Shown in pieces: positions 36,601 through 45,774 of a DNA stretch of 64,000 nt. The notes below the pieces were generated by a model, which did not search any database, was not told the DNA's origin, and saw only the letters and a list, made by a program, of their open reading frames with translations. The translations under genes and the position numbers were made by a program. The DNA is from Branchiostoma lanceolatum (Eukaryota > Chordata > Leptocardii > Amphioxiformes > Branchiostomatidae). Location: the NCBI RefSeq assembly GCF_035083965.1, contig NC_089731.1:4007001-4071000 (forward strand), read 5' to 3'. Position 1 is the first letter of the stretch. Every line of letters begins with the position of its first letter.

Positions 36601-36666
36601 AGACCGTACCCAAGTCCTGGGGCCGTCCTCGCCGCAAATCGTGCTGCTGCCGCCGCGAAAAAATAG
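27689..36666 (+). CDS. PQBP1: Polyglutamine-binding protein 1 (PQBP1), 7 exons, complete
   Basis: Exons: 27689-27755, 28794-29010, 34212-34270, 34517-34558, 34980-35213, 35825-35891, 36516-36666; in frame, 278 residues (human 265). The N-terminus [17 protein letters not shown] and acidic [10 protein letters not shown] match the family. A WW domain spans residues 83-114 (LPPNWVKVW, then [15 protein letters not shown]). Between these lies an insert with [15 protein letters not shown], which I recall from invertebrate PQBP1 but not human. The middle is Asp-rich, followed by KRRKEP, where vertebrates have Arg/Asp repeats. The C-terminus carries [20 protein letters not shown] and YPSPGAVL (from Y260), the YxxPxxVL motif that binds the spliceosomal U5-15kD protein. 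It acts in nuclear splicing. Intron 2 (5.2 kb) hosts an antisense sialyltransferase. A consensus donor inside exon 2 (GTAAGG near 28849) would shift the frame if used. Confidence 0.95.
29011..30281. other. PQBP1 intron 2, left part, no gene
   Basis: Contains a GA-rich run near 29640-29670 next to CCGACGGCTGACTAAGCTAT. Its reverse complement, AGCTTAGTCAGCCATCGGGG, recurs at about 36247, so this is a dispersed repeat. CATGTACATGTACATG repeats occur near 30140. No ORF is supported. Confidence 0.4.
30282..32261 (-). CDS. ST6Gal-type sialyltransferase (GT29), gene 1, nested in PQBP1 intron 2
   Basis: Reverse-strand exons 32261-31784, 31382-30969 and 30526-30282 join in frame (phase 1, phase 1), 378 residues. 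The start [12 protein letters not shown] gives a short cytoplasmic end and one membrane anchor ([19 protein letters not shown]), the type II Golgi layout; in-frame ATGs at 32339 and upstream would disturb this. The sialyl motif L runs across the first junction ([19 protein letters not shown], then [20 protein letters not shown]). Motif S is [20 protein letters not shown], motif III is YYYDE, and motif VS is HSYQEE (H-x4-E). These match ST6Gal better than ST3Gal or ST8Sia. Expected role: alpha-2,6 transfer of sialic acid from CMP-sialate to galactose-terminated glycans. It has stem and lumenal N-glycosylation sites. Exact acceptor specificity is unknown. Confidence 0.9.
32766..33110 (-). mobile_element. 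Penelope-like element remnant: GIY-YIG tail plus LTR with hammerhead-like core
   Basis: Reverse strand, in order: an LTR-like piece with ACGTTTCGGTGTCTGTAC orientation changes, a reading frame with [20 protein letters not shown] (a pattern seen after the GIY-YIG endonuclease of Penelope-like elements), a short non-coding tail, then an LTR-like end. The end has CTGAGGA (32824-32818), a GGTGTC/GACACC stem, and GAAACGTC (32799-32792). Inverted CCTGCTGACGTTTCGGTGTC / GACACCGAAACGTCAGCAGG border the remnant. No reverse transcriptase remains. Confidence 0.55.
33237..33439. mobile_element. Tc1/mariner-like palindromic MITE in PQBP1 intron 2
   Basis: A 203-bp AT-rich element has inverted ends GGCCACACCAAT / ATTGGTGTGGCC and is flanked by TA on both sides (33235-33236, 33440-33441). 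Arms share GATTTTTATTTTC with its complement. An internal 38-base unit with TTTTCAAAAAAGAAAATTTT is repeated twice on the left arm. Confidence 0.8.
33575..33690. repeat. Single arm related to the 22636-22855 inverted-repeat element
   Basis: Shares ATTCAACTGAAGTTTCAGGG, TGTCACCTTCCTAAGAGCAA and CTGACTGGTTCACATTGC with the left arm at 22643-22710. The rest of 33691-34211 has no recognised feature. Confidence 0.6.
34330..34445. repeat. MITE interior related to the 49896-50144 element, in PQBP1 intron 3
   Basis: CGTCCTAAATTAGATTTTTG and TTTATAATGGGAATATCAAG, with ACACACAAAGC, align to 49945-50038. The terminal inverted repeats are eroded here. Confidence 0.7.
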
Positions 36667-37159
36667 ACTTCTTCTTGCTTAAACTGTGATCAGTAGTAAT
36701 GATAATAAGATTAGCCAGTTAAGAATTATAATACATGGACACCTGGACTTTGGAAAGCCTTATAAACTTTATGGCTTATATTTTAGTAGTATTATTAGAT
36801 GCAAAGTAACATATGATAATTAAATTGAATCAAAATAAGAAACTTTCCTTTTTCATATTAATAATATGATCTTTAAATTTATTGTGTCATCACTTTCAGT
36901 TATACAAAATAGTTGTTATTGACTTTGGACAGAATTAGATTTTCCAAATTCTCAGTGCCTCTGTAGATTTGAAGAGACCATTTTAGTTGAGGAGGAAACA
37001 GTTGCCTACATGTAGGTGTCTTCGACAGGCTTCATGTAGGATTTGTCATTTCAAGTACCTGTAGTCTCCCTTTTATTGAGATTCTGTTAGAGTTTCATCT
37101 GTTTCATGTGAAAAAAAAATATTGTGACTCCACTCCTGAATATGCTAAGGATTCAAGAG

Positions 37160-37165
37160 AATAAA
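37160..37165 (+). promoter_or_regulatory. Likely PQBP1 polyadenylation signal
   Basis: AATAAA 494 bases after the stop codon, followed by TTTGTGTCAGTTCATTTTTC, a GU/U-rich downstream element. The 3' UTR between has no other feature. Confidence 0.55.
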
Positions 37166-37261
37166 ACATTAGTCTGTTACACACTGGTACTTTGTGTCAG
37201 TTCATTTTTCTCTCAACATACCTGTGATCCTTATTATATCAGGTGGGGCTGTTAAACATGG

Positions 37262-38330
37262 ATCTGCATGGGGGGGGGGGGGGGGGTACCGACAACTCTT
37301 TACACAGAATTCAGAAGAACCCCCTTAGTACCTCTACGTATTACGCTAAAATCAGGGGGTAAGGGGAAAACCCTGTATAGGTACCCGTACCCGTATAGGT
37401 CCCGTATAGGTATACCCTTTGGGGCCCCAACAAGCCAGGAAACACGCTATGACGGCCGCCATATGGGGCACCCGGCCAGAACGGCGGTTTTTTTACGGTC
37501 TCCACATTGATATAAGACGCAGACAGTTGACTATACTCGGTCAGAAAATAGCTGAACAATCATATTTTACGATCTTTTGATTTCTTTGAAGGACGGAGTT
37601 TTGGAATAAACGGAATTTGAGAAGTTCGTACGGAGCTCTGTCAGAACGTGCGGGCACCGATCTCGGAGAGGTAACGCCTCACGCTAAAGACAGAGACCGA
37701 GCACGGCATATTCAGACAAATCACGCCGAATGGCCGTAATGTTTGTATCGCAATATTTGAAGTGGTTACTTTCCGTCTATCAAAGCGGCTAGTTCGCACA
37801 TGTGTCATGGCGGACCTTCCGTGCATCGAGAACCGGGCGTTTCCTGTAGGTTTTACGCAGGTTTACTGGCAGCTCCAGCCAAACAGATCATGAGTATTGC
37901 ATCTGAAGATAATGATAATTTCTTTTCAGAACAGGTTTAGTTGAAAGGTCTCCGAGATCGGTGCTCGCACGTTCTGACAGGCGCTCCGTACGAACTTCGC
38001 AAGTTCCGTATTTTCCAAAACTCCGTCCTTCATAGAAATCAAAAGATCGTACAATATGATTGTTCAGCTATTTTCTGACCGAGTATAGTCAACTGTTTGT
38101 GTCTTATATCACTATGTGGAGACCGTAAAATACAGCCGTTCTGGGTGCCCCATATGGCGGCAGTCATAGCGTGTTTCCTGGCTTGTTGGGGCCCTAAATG
38201 GGGTATACCGGTATACCTATACAGGTATACGGGTACGGGTACCTATACAGGGTTTTCCCCTTACCCAAAATCAGGGAAGGCAATTATGCCAAATTTGGTA
38301 CGAATTACGTGAATAAGAGGGCTTTCCCTA
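37262..38330. mobile_element. Broken MITE of the 21237 family, host of the nested foldback
   Basis: CTGCATGGGGGG, TACCGACAACTCTTTACACA and CTACGTATTACGCTAAAATC on the left, and ACGAATTACGTGAATAAG on the right, resemble the tandem-unit MITE at 21237-21453. The 37357-38266 element splits it. Confidence 0.5.
37357..38266. mobile_element. Mutator-like foldback element, arms of about 315 bp, 9-bp target duplication
   Basis: A 910-bp element begins GGGTAAGGGGAAAACCCTGT and ends with its complement. Arms 37357-37668 and 37950-38266 are imperfect inverted repeats throughout. The flanks are a perfect 9-bp duplication AAAATCAGG (37348-37356, 38267-38275). Long TIRs plus a 9-bp duplication are the Mutator/MULE signature. 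The 280-base centre is non-coding. Confidence 0.88.
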
Positions 38331-38575
38331 CGAATGACAGGAAATAGAAATAGGCTGCCTGCACCTTACTGTAAAGAGCATTCAGACCTTCATGAAGTGA
38401 ATACGATCCAGTATCTGATAAAAACACACGCTTTCTAAGAGCCCAATTATTTCTTAGACAAGACTCTTTTAGACTAGATTGTGCACATGTACAGTTATAC
38501 ATGATTGAGACCCAAACTCTAGCTAGGATCCAAACATAAACCACAGCATCCGCAGGCTTCAAGAAATAAATATAG

Positions 38576-38716
38576 AATACAACACGGGGTATTCCGTATC
38601 ACCCGAGGTACCAGCCCGACCGCGGGTCGGATCGCCCGACGGCCGTAGGCCGGAGGGCGATCCGACCCGCGGGAGGGCTGGGACCGAGGGTGATGCGGAA
38701 TACCCCGTGTTGTATT
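38576..38716. repeat. GC-rich near-perfect palindrome
   Basis: AATACAACACGGGGTATTCC at the left meets GGAATACCCCGTGTTGTATT at the right. The arms (about 65 bp) continue through GGTCGGATCGCCC and GGGCGATCCGACC to a small CCGTAGG centre. It could fold into a strong hairpin. It may be one end of a larger repeat; no target duplication was identified. Confidence 0.85.
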
Positions 38717-38719
38717 TTA

Positions 38720-39330
38720 TTTATGTCATACCTTGGTCATACCCACCCGAGAAAACACACATTTCAATGCTGAATGCGCCAGAAGTTGAGGGAGTTTTGT
38801 GTCCTCGAACAAGAAACTGTAGCAACATTGATTCCAATCTCCAAATCTGGTATTCGAATTTCCGACGGCCGCGCAACTGGCGCGCTCGAAATGCGTTCGA
38901 ATGTTCTATGGAAGCCTGTGTGATAACCCTTCCGAACCCTATGTGATCCGGATAGTTATCACACGGTCCGGAACACCCGTATCAGGCCCAAGCATGACAT
39001 AATATGAAATACCGCCATCTTTTTAATCTCCAACCACGTCGGCCCGAACTGCAGTATGAGGTATACTCTACAAACTTTGGTGAGAGACCCTTGTTGCCAG
39101 GTGCTTCATCACTGCACATGCGCAGTAGCGGAAATATTTCGGCTCCAATAACTTTTCGAAGGACGATTTTAGATATTTCTTCAAAGAAAAGCCTTGTAGA
39201 ATCTCCTATTTTGGTAAAACTTTGTGAAACTGTGCTTTAGCTAGTTTTGTTTCATCCGAGCGTGTGCGAGCAGTTCTAGCGGCTAGGATATCTGTTGCAC
39301 TGGTGTTTTAAACTCGCCCCCCTCCCCCTG
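38720..39330. other. Upstream region of IFT46
   Basis: No gene is seen. An NRF1-like ACATGCGCAGTA lies near 39117-39128 and GTTGCCAGGTGC near 39092. Confidence 0.35.
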
Positions 39331-39344
39331 GGTGCCTTGGCGAC
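39331..39344 (+). promoter_or_regulatory. X-box-like RFX site upstream of IFT46
   Basis: GGTGCCTTGGCGAC matches the palindromic X-box GTTGCCATGGCAAC at 11 of 14 positions. It lies 33 bases before the IFT46 start codon. RFX sites close to the start are usual for intraflagellar transport genes. Confidence 0.5.
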
Positions 39345-39376
39345 GTTTACAGAAGAGTAGTTCCACAGTCGAGTCT

Positions 39377-42300
39377 ATGGCGGATGACTCTGACTCCGAC
39401 CAGGGAACCAGGATTCACGTCAACCAACATTACGACGAGTCGCTAGAAGTAGCCGACGCAGAGGAGGTAGCGTGGTGGTTTTGTTGTTGTTGTCCTCATT
39501 TCTTTGACGTGTAATATTGCGTTAAATATATACAAATACATAATTTATGCACTGATATTATGACTGACAGTATCTTAGTATGTACGTTGCATGTTCTGCG
39601 CTTAGATATATAATTTTGACGGTGTTCACTTGTACATAACAGTTTTCTTTTTCGAGTACTGATTTAAAAGTTATGTTATGCCTGTATGACAATTTCTCTG
39701 AAACCAATTTTGTAAAAGAATGAAAATAGAATGTCTGTTGAGAATGATTTTTTTTAATATAGAAATAATTTTTTTATGTCTGTATTTTGATTTCTGTTCT
39801 CTTGTGTCATTCCCATCCTTGTGTGGAGATCGCTGCGGTATGTCTATAGTCATATAAAATACTCATTTGTCTTGTGCTCAAAATATCGCAAGCTCTCATG
39901 CTCCTCTGATTGCAGATGCAGATCTAGATTTGGAATGTATGGAATAGTAGTTTTTACTACTAGTCATATCAAAGATTCCTGTGCTTGCTGGCTCCTCACA
40001 ATTCTCTGTACTTGTATATATTAGGGAATAATAGGGATATCCCTGTAGCTCATGTGGTAGCGGCTTTACAGTTGAGCCTCCTGGTTCCAATTAGTTGGAG
40101 ACCCCGGTTCGAATGTGGGGAAGGGTATCCTTGTCGGAGCTGCACTGTCTTTTGGAAGAGACGTAAATTGGGGTCCCCTGATCGAGGACGGGTGCCTTGA
40201 GCATGTTACAACAGCCTCATTACGCAGATGTGTACCTACTGGCTGTAATAATACAACACGGTGAATATTTCCAGGTGGCAAGTCAGTACGGTGTGACGCC
40301 GAGTCCCCGCCAGCCCCCGGGACCAGCAGGCCGCCCGCACCGCCCCGGCCCAGGGGAGAGTGCCACGCCTACACGCAGCTCTACAGGTATTTATTTGTTT
40401 GTATGCTTATATTGTTTGTATTGCATATATACACATATACCCAGTAATCCCCTCTTTAGAAATAAAGATAGCAGACTTCAACCCCTCAAGCAGAATGTTC
40501 AGAAACTGCAGTGCACACACACACTCTTCATGTGCACACACACACACGGATTCTACAAAATCAACATTGTAGCAGAATCAAGTGAAAAAGACTGTATGTT
40601 ATTCAAATCAAGGCTAATTTCAGGGATACTTGAAAAGAAAGGCTCTGTATTTGGTCTTGAAACATCGTTGGAAATCTGATAATGGAAAAAAAGAACGTCA
40701 GGAAACAATATATTATTAAAAGAAAATGACATTTTTGTAATGCAAACTTTCTGTACCCCATAAATCCCTACCACAGAGCTAGAAGGAGCGATGTCAGACA
40801 GCGACGAATTTGAGACTGGGGAAACCCCTCGTGACCCTCGTGACATGGGGGGTCAGGGGACAGCACAGCAACAACAACAACAACAACAGCAGCAGCAACA
40901 GAGAACTGACTCAGGTACTAGCAGGGTCCTTATATTGCTAGAATCTTTTCTTAAAGTTAAATTGAAGAAAGAATACTTATCCATGTGGTGATGACTGATA
41001 AAAAAAGTCTGTCCAGATAAGTTAGAGTAACATACAACTGGTGTGACCTGGGCTCTAAATACAACACTACGTTTTTTTACAAGTTGCAGAAAAGGAGAAT
41101 ACATTTTTCTATGTGTGGGTGGATAAAGCTCACAATATACATGACTTGTACACTTGAATGCTACCAGGCTAAAACGTACAATATAACAGTTGTTACACAG
41201 TAGAAATTAAGAAGACATTTTAAAGAAAAATTAAAACTATGAACTACTCCGTTCCAATAGAAACTGCATCTGTTTTATTTTCATGGCTACAAACTTGGGC
41301 CTTAAGTTAAAGGTATGTGACATTGATTGGTCAATGCTTCTCTTGTCACTCAATCTTTCCTAAATTCACTTTCCATAAAAGCATTTTATCAGATTTTATA
41401 AAACATATATTCCTTTGTGTGGTCTCAGAGTGTTGCTATAGCCTATCCCTTTTGTGTGTCTTTTTTTCTCACTGAAAGTTGATCCCTCAGCATCTGTTTT
41501 GATTGTTTGGGGAAATATTTGGCTTACACACACCAAATAAAGTTTGTCACTTTTTGGGATCTTCCAAGACGTACTCCGTCTTTTCTTAAACCCGTGGAGG
41601 CAGATCTCAAATCAGATCGTTTTCACAATTTCACCTTAAGATGCCAGAGAACTAAGGAAATGTATTGGCCTAGCCCTCAACTTATGCTGTGTCAAAGCTT
41701 AGTAGTTTTATCATCCGACTCCTGTCACTCAATCTTGCCTAGATTCACTTAATCCATAAAAACATTTTATCAGAGTGCTGATACAGCCTGTCCCTTTTGT
41801 GTGTCTCTCTTTTTCACTGAAAGTTGATCTTTATTTCTGCATCTTTTTCAACCTTTTGACAAAATATTTGGCTTTTAACACACAACAAAAAAGTTTGCTC
41901 TTTTTTTTGGATCTTCCGAGAGGTACACTGGCTCTTTTTCAACCTGTGGAGTCAGATCTCAAATCAGATCTTTTTCAAGATTTCTCGCACAATTACACCT
42001 TAAAATGCCAGAGAACAAGACAATCAATTTAATGCTGTGTTAAAACTTTATAGTTTTGATAATAATGATCCGACTCCTGTCTTGTCCCCAGACGATGATG
42101 ATGATGATGACTCAGACACCTCTAACGGTGATGACGATGATGATGATGATGAACATGCCCAGGTGGAGGGCGCGTACGATCCCGCCGACTACGATCATTT
42201 GGCCGTTACACCAGAGATCAAGGATCTGTTCCAGTATATCACAAGGTGAGGGCTTCTTATTTGTTGTTTGTTTTGTTTTTGTTGTTTTTTTAATAATTTT

Positions 42301-44238
42301 TTTCAAACTTTATTCAGATAAAAAAAAAGATACAAAACAGAAACATGAAACTAGAAAATACAGGCCTGGTGTACATACACTAACAAATAAATACGTGTGG
42401 CAACAACCAATAACTATTGATCTTACAAAACATGGTATAAAGGTTCCAAATTTATTTGTTGTGCGTACATAGTTTGTTTTTTGTATTTGTTTTGTTCAGT
42501 TCTGCTACATTTTGTTTTCAGTGTGCTAAAGTTTAAAACAGTACTTGACGTGCTTTAAGCACATCTAATGAAAAAAGAAGAAGAAAACTGCAAGCATGCT
42601 ATCATAGCCACAAAATATCATTGGCATAACATTGACATATGACATTAATATATATTTTGTATAGTCTCTCCCAGCTCTTCATCATGTTGGATTTCTTAAG
42701 CCCTGTATTTAAGAGGCTAACTATAGATGTCTTTATGAAACAAACAAAAATTGACAAAAAATATTCTTCAGGTACACCCCCCAGTCTATTGAACTTGAGC
42801 ACAAACTCAAGCCGTTCATCCCTGACTTCATTCCCGCGGTGGGTGACATCGATGCCTTCGTGAAGGTGGGGCGGCCGGACAGCAAGCCCAGCCCCCTGGG
42901 TCTGACAGTTCTGGACGAACCGTGCGCCAAACAGTCAGATCCGACCGTGCTGGACTTACAACTCAGGGCAATCTCTAAACAGGTATGATTTATTTATTTA
43001 TTCATCTTAAAACACATGGGTAGTCTCTTCAGCCAAACAAGGCTGATTTCCAAGAGAGCCCATAAGGGTACAGATAATAAATAAATGTAATGATAAATGG
43101 TATGATGTCCTTCATTGGTCAGTCTATTAGATGAGTTGAATGAAGAAGAGCCTTTCAGCCTAGCATTTTTCTTAAACTAATAAAAACAGCTAGATATGTT
43201 CATTCTTCAATAGTAAGAATGAAGTTAAGTGGCTTTAAATCTGCCCAGGATTGACTGTAAGGCCGTGACCGATTTATATCAATGTTGTTGAATATACTCA
43301 GAAATTGTTGTCTTTTTAATCGAATGCAGTTTTTTTGACATCTTTTTTTTTTTGTCCAGACCACGACCAAAGCTATGCAGGTGAGCAGTGTAGCGCAGGC
43401 CGATAAGAACCCCAAGGCAGTCGAGAACTGGATCGACAGTATCAGCGAGCTGCATCGCTCCAAACCCCCGCCCAACGTCCACTACACCAAGAGTATGCCA
43501 GACATCGAACAACTCATGCAGGAATGGCCACCAGAGTTTGAGGACCTTTTAAACAGGGTGAGAACAAATGTTGAATCATATCTTTTTTTTTATTAACCAC
43601 TATAATATTAGAATGAAGTTAAAGGTAACTCAATGTTAGCAAAACTGAAAATATTCTTGGTATCAAAATTTTCATGTTAATATGGAAATGAACAATTATA
43701 TATATCCGTGTCATTTCATTTCATTTTAGATATTTTTGCCTTAACAAATTCAATAAGCTTCTGGACAGCCTAGCTTCTGGAAGGTCAACTTCAATATTGG
43801 ACTGCCTGGCAGCTTTCTACAGTACTGCAGTGGAACTTCCAGTTTTGATATCCTTAAGTCATTCAGTCTGCTCATATTATTATTCATGTTGAAGACATTT
43901 CTTGTTCTATATGTGTGTGTTATTTATGAACAAAATTGATACTTTGCTGTTTAAAATTGATGATTGCTTCTTCTGTTGTTCCATAGGTTGGCCTGCCAAC
44001 AGCTGACCTTGACTGCGACCTTCCCACCTACATCGACCTGATCTGTTCCATCCTGGACATCCCCGTCTACAAGAACAGGCTCCAGTCTCTGCACATCCTC
44101 TTCACGCTCTACTCCGAGTTCAAGAACTCTCAGCACTTCAAGGTGCTGGCTGAGCAGAACAACATGGAGAATCTACCCCCCCAGGCCCCCCCTGAGGGGC
44201 AGGGGGGTGCAGACCGCTGGGCACCAGGGGGGGAGTAG
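39377..44238 (+). CDS. IFT46: Intraflagellar transport protein 46 (IFT46), 7 exons, complete
   Basis: Exons: 39377-39466, 40275-40386, 40777-40914, 42092-42245, 42772-42982, 43360-43557, 43987-44238; in frame, 384 residues (human about 304). The N-terminal third is low complexity: Pro-rich exon 2, a run of about 12 glutamines in exon 3 and Asp runs in exon 4. The conserved core starts at YDPADYDHLAVTPEIKDLFQ and includes LKPFIPDFIPAVGDIDAF, NWIDSISELHRSKPPPNVHY, MPDIEQLMQEWPPEFEDLL and YSEFKNSQHFKVLAE. These are diagnostic for IFT46, a core IFT-B subunit that binds IFT52 and is needed for outer-arm dynein import. The extra length is all in the disordered ends. The glutamine run may be length-variable. 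Confidence 0.96.
40036..40265 (+). mobile_element. tRNA-derived SINE in IFT46 intron 1
   Basis: TAGCTCATGTGGTAGCGG (from 40046) is a pol III A-box region. GGTTCGAAT at 40106-40114 is a B-box. A unique body follows with AGACGTAAATTGGGGTCCCC. The spacing is tRNA-like but the acceptor stem and anticodon arm are not convincing. The element ends close to the exon 2 acceptor (40274). Confidence 0.7.
41344..42081 (+). repeat. Tandem duplication, unit about 379 bp, in IFT46 intron 3
   Basis: Copy 1 is 41344-41722 and copy 2 is 41723 to about 42081. Shared landmarks are TGTCACTCAATCTT, CCCTTTTGTGTGTCT, CAGATCTCAAATCAGATC and AATGCCAGAGAAC. A third start, CCGACTCCTGTC, is cut off at the exon 4 acceptor (42091). 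Confidence 0.88.
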
Positions 44239-45600
44239 CAACATCAGGGGGGAGTAGTAAACTTATGGGAGCCCTAGGACCAACTCATCTTATCATGGAA
44301 CAAACTTCTCTTTAGAAATGCCAGAATATTTCACCATGGTCCCTCAAAGGTTGGAAAGATATCTAAATTTTTTGGGAGGTTCTTTCAAGGCAGGTATGCC
44401 TTTAAAAAAAAACTAATTTAGGTTAATATATTCAGAAAAATATAGAGAAGAAGGCTATTTGAAAGGACAGAGTAATAATGTTCAGATAAGCCATCTCACA
44501 ATTTCGACTGCACATGTGCAGTCATCATGCATTCTGGTATAAGGTAAAAGTTGAAGGTCCCTCATTTGTAAACAATTCTGTGTCTGAACATATTTTGCAA
44601 CTTTCCCCCTCGTGCTTGTTTACTTTCGAGGGACTGTAACCTTTGATCTTACCCACAATCCAATGCAATGCTGAAACTGTGACTGAGATGGCTATGAACG
44701 GCTTCAGAAAAGGTCGTGTATGAAATTTGGAAAGTGACTTTGCAACTGAACGTATTTTGTTCCATTGTACTCCTAAAATGCCAATGCTGTATATATATAT
44801 ATATAAGGTAGAAGTCACAGGGTTTGTCAGATTTTCTGCTATATAGTTGTCTTATCCCACAAGAATGGATAGAATATCAATAAATATATATATATATAGT
44901 ATATAGGTTTGCTAAAAAAATAAAAGGGCACACTAAATTGTTTTACTGTTTTCAAGTCACATTCCTCAATTGTCTCTGTCATGTATACTGATCTTGCCGT
45001 TTTGGAAGGCCAGTTGGACACATGGTGTCAATTTGCACATGTTGTAGATAGAGAAGATAATTTAAAACCTTACTTGCTGTTAGATTGAAGTCATTGAACA
45101 CAATTATACAGCATCATAGCATGGCTTTAATATCTTGACAAATTCAATGCCTTATCATGTTTGTTTTTTCTGTAAATAAATGAAATGTAGACAAGGATAT
45201 AGTTGCCTGAGCAGTTCTTCAGTTCATAAATGATACACCATGTACATGTACACATGCTATGGCACCAGCTTGACTGGATAGAAGAAGACCATGAAACATT
45301 TGATTGCCTTCTCATCTTGTCCATAAGTATTGCCTCAAATATTTGCCTCCATTTTGAAATACGGCATTAGTGATACTTCCACACGTGAAACATCATCACA
45401 ATTAGTTCATTATTTATAAACGGTCGCCGTTCTCGCTCATTGAACACTTGTTATTAACTATCTAAAAATATTCAGCAATACAATAAAGTAGGTTACTGTA
45501 TTGCTTCATGTAAAAGTCACTTTAAACTATTACCTGAGATTTATCGGAAGTTGGTCACTGGCGCATTCAATGAATTCTATTATGCTCTAAAGATGCACAA
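44239..45600. other. IFT46 3' UTR and downstream spacer
   Basis: Candidate poly(A) signal AATAAA at 44879-44884. A MITE copy lies at 44547-44645. TA dinucleotide runs occur near 44790 and 44885. No gene is seen. Confidence 0.45.
44547..44645. mobile_element. Short foldback MITE (GAAGGCCC family), copy 2
   Basis: AAAGTTGAAGGTCCCTCATT and TCGAGGGACTGTAACCTTT are inverted ends. It lies in the IFT46 3' flank and matches copies at 26497 and 48957 in layout. Confidence 0.55.
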
Positions 45601-45639
45601 AACTGCACTTCTAGTAGATATCATGACACTAGTGACCGT

Positions 45640-45774
45640 ATCAGCCGCATTGTGTCTAGTGCAAACACTGCGATCGACACATGCGCAGTAGTAGTTACAC
45701 ACGGGTCAACTATGATAACATTCGTCATAGCTGACCGGGCCAGACCTGTCGGCAGAGTTGTCCACTTTCTTCAG
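45640..45774 (+). promoter_or_regulatory. Putative promoter and non-coding first exon of sialyltransferase gene 2
   Basis: An NRF1-like ACATGCGCAGTA (45679-45690) is followed by CCAGACCTGTCGGCAGAG and a consensus donor CAG|GTGAGT after 45774. Gene 3 has the same arrangement at 50578-50629, which supports a shared 5' UTR exon. Confidence 0.4.

Noticed and set aside
40036-40265. tRNA gene
   Set aside because: A and B boxes are present, but the acceptor and anticodon arms do not pair well and a SINE body follows.
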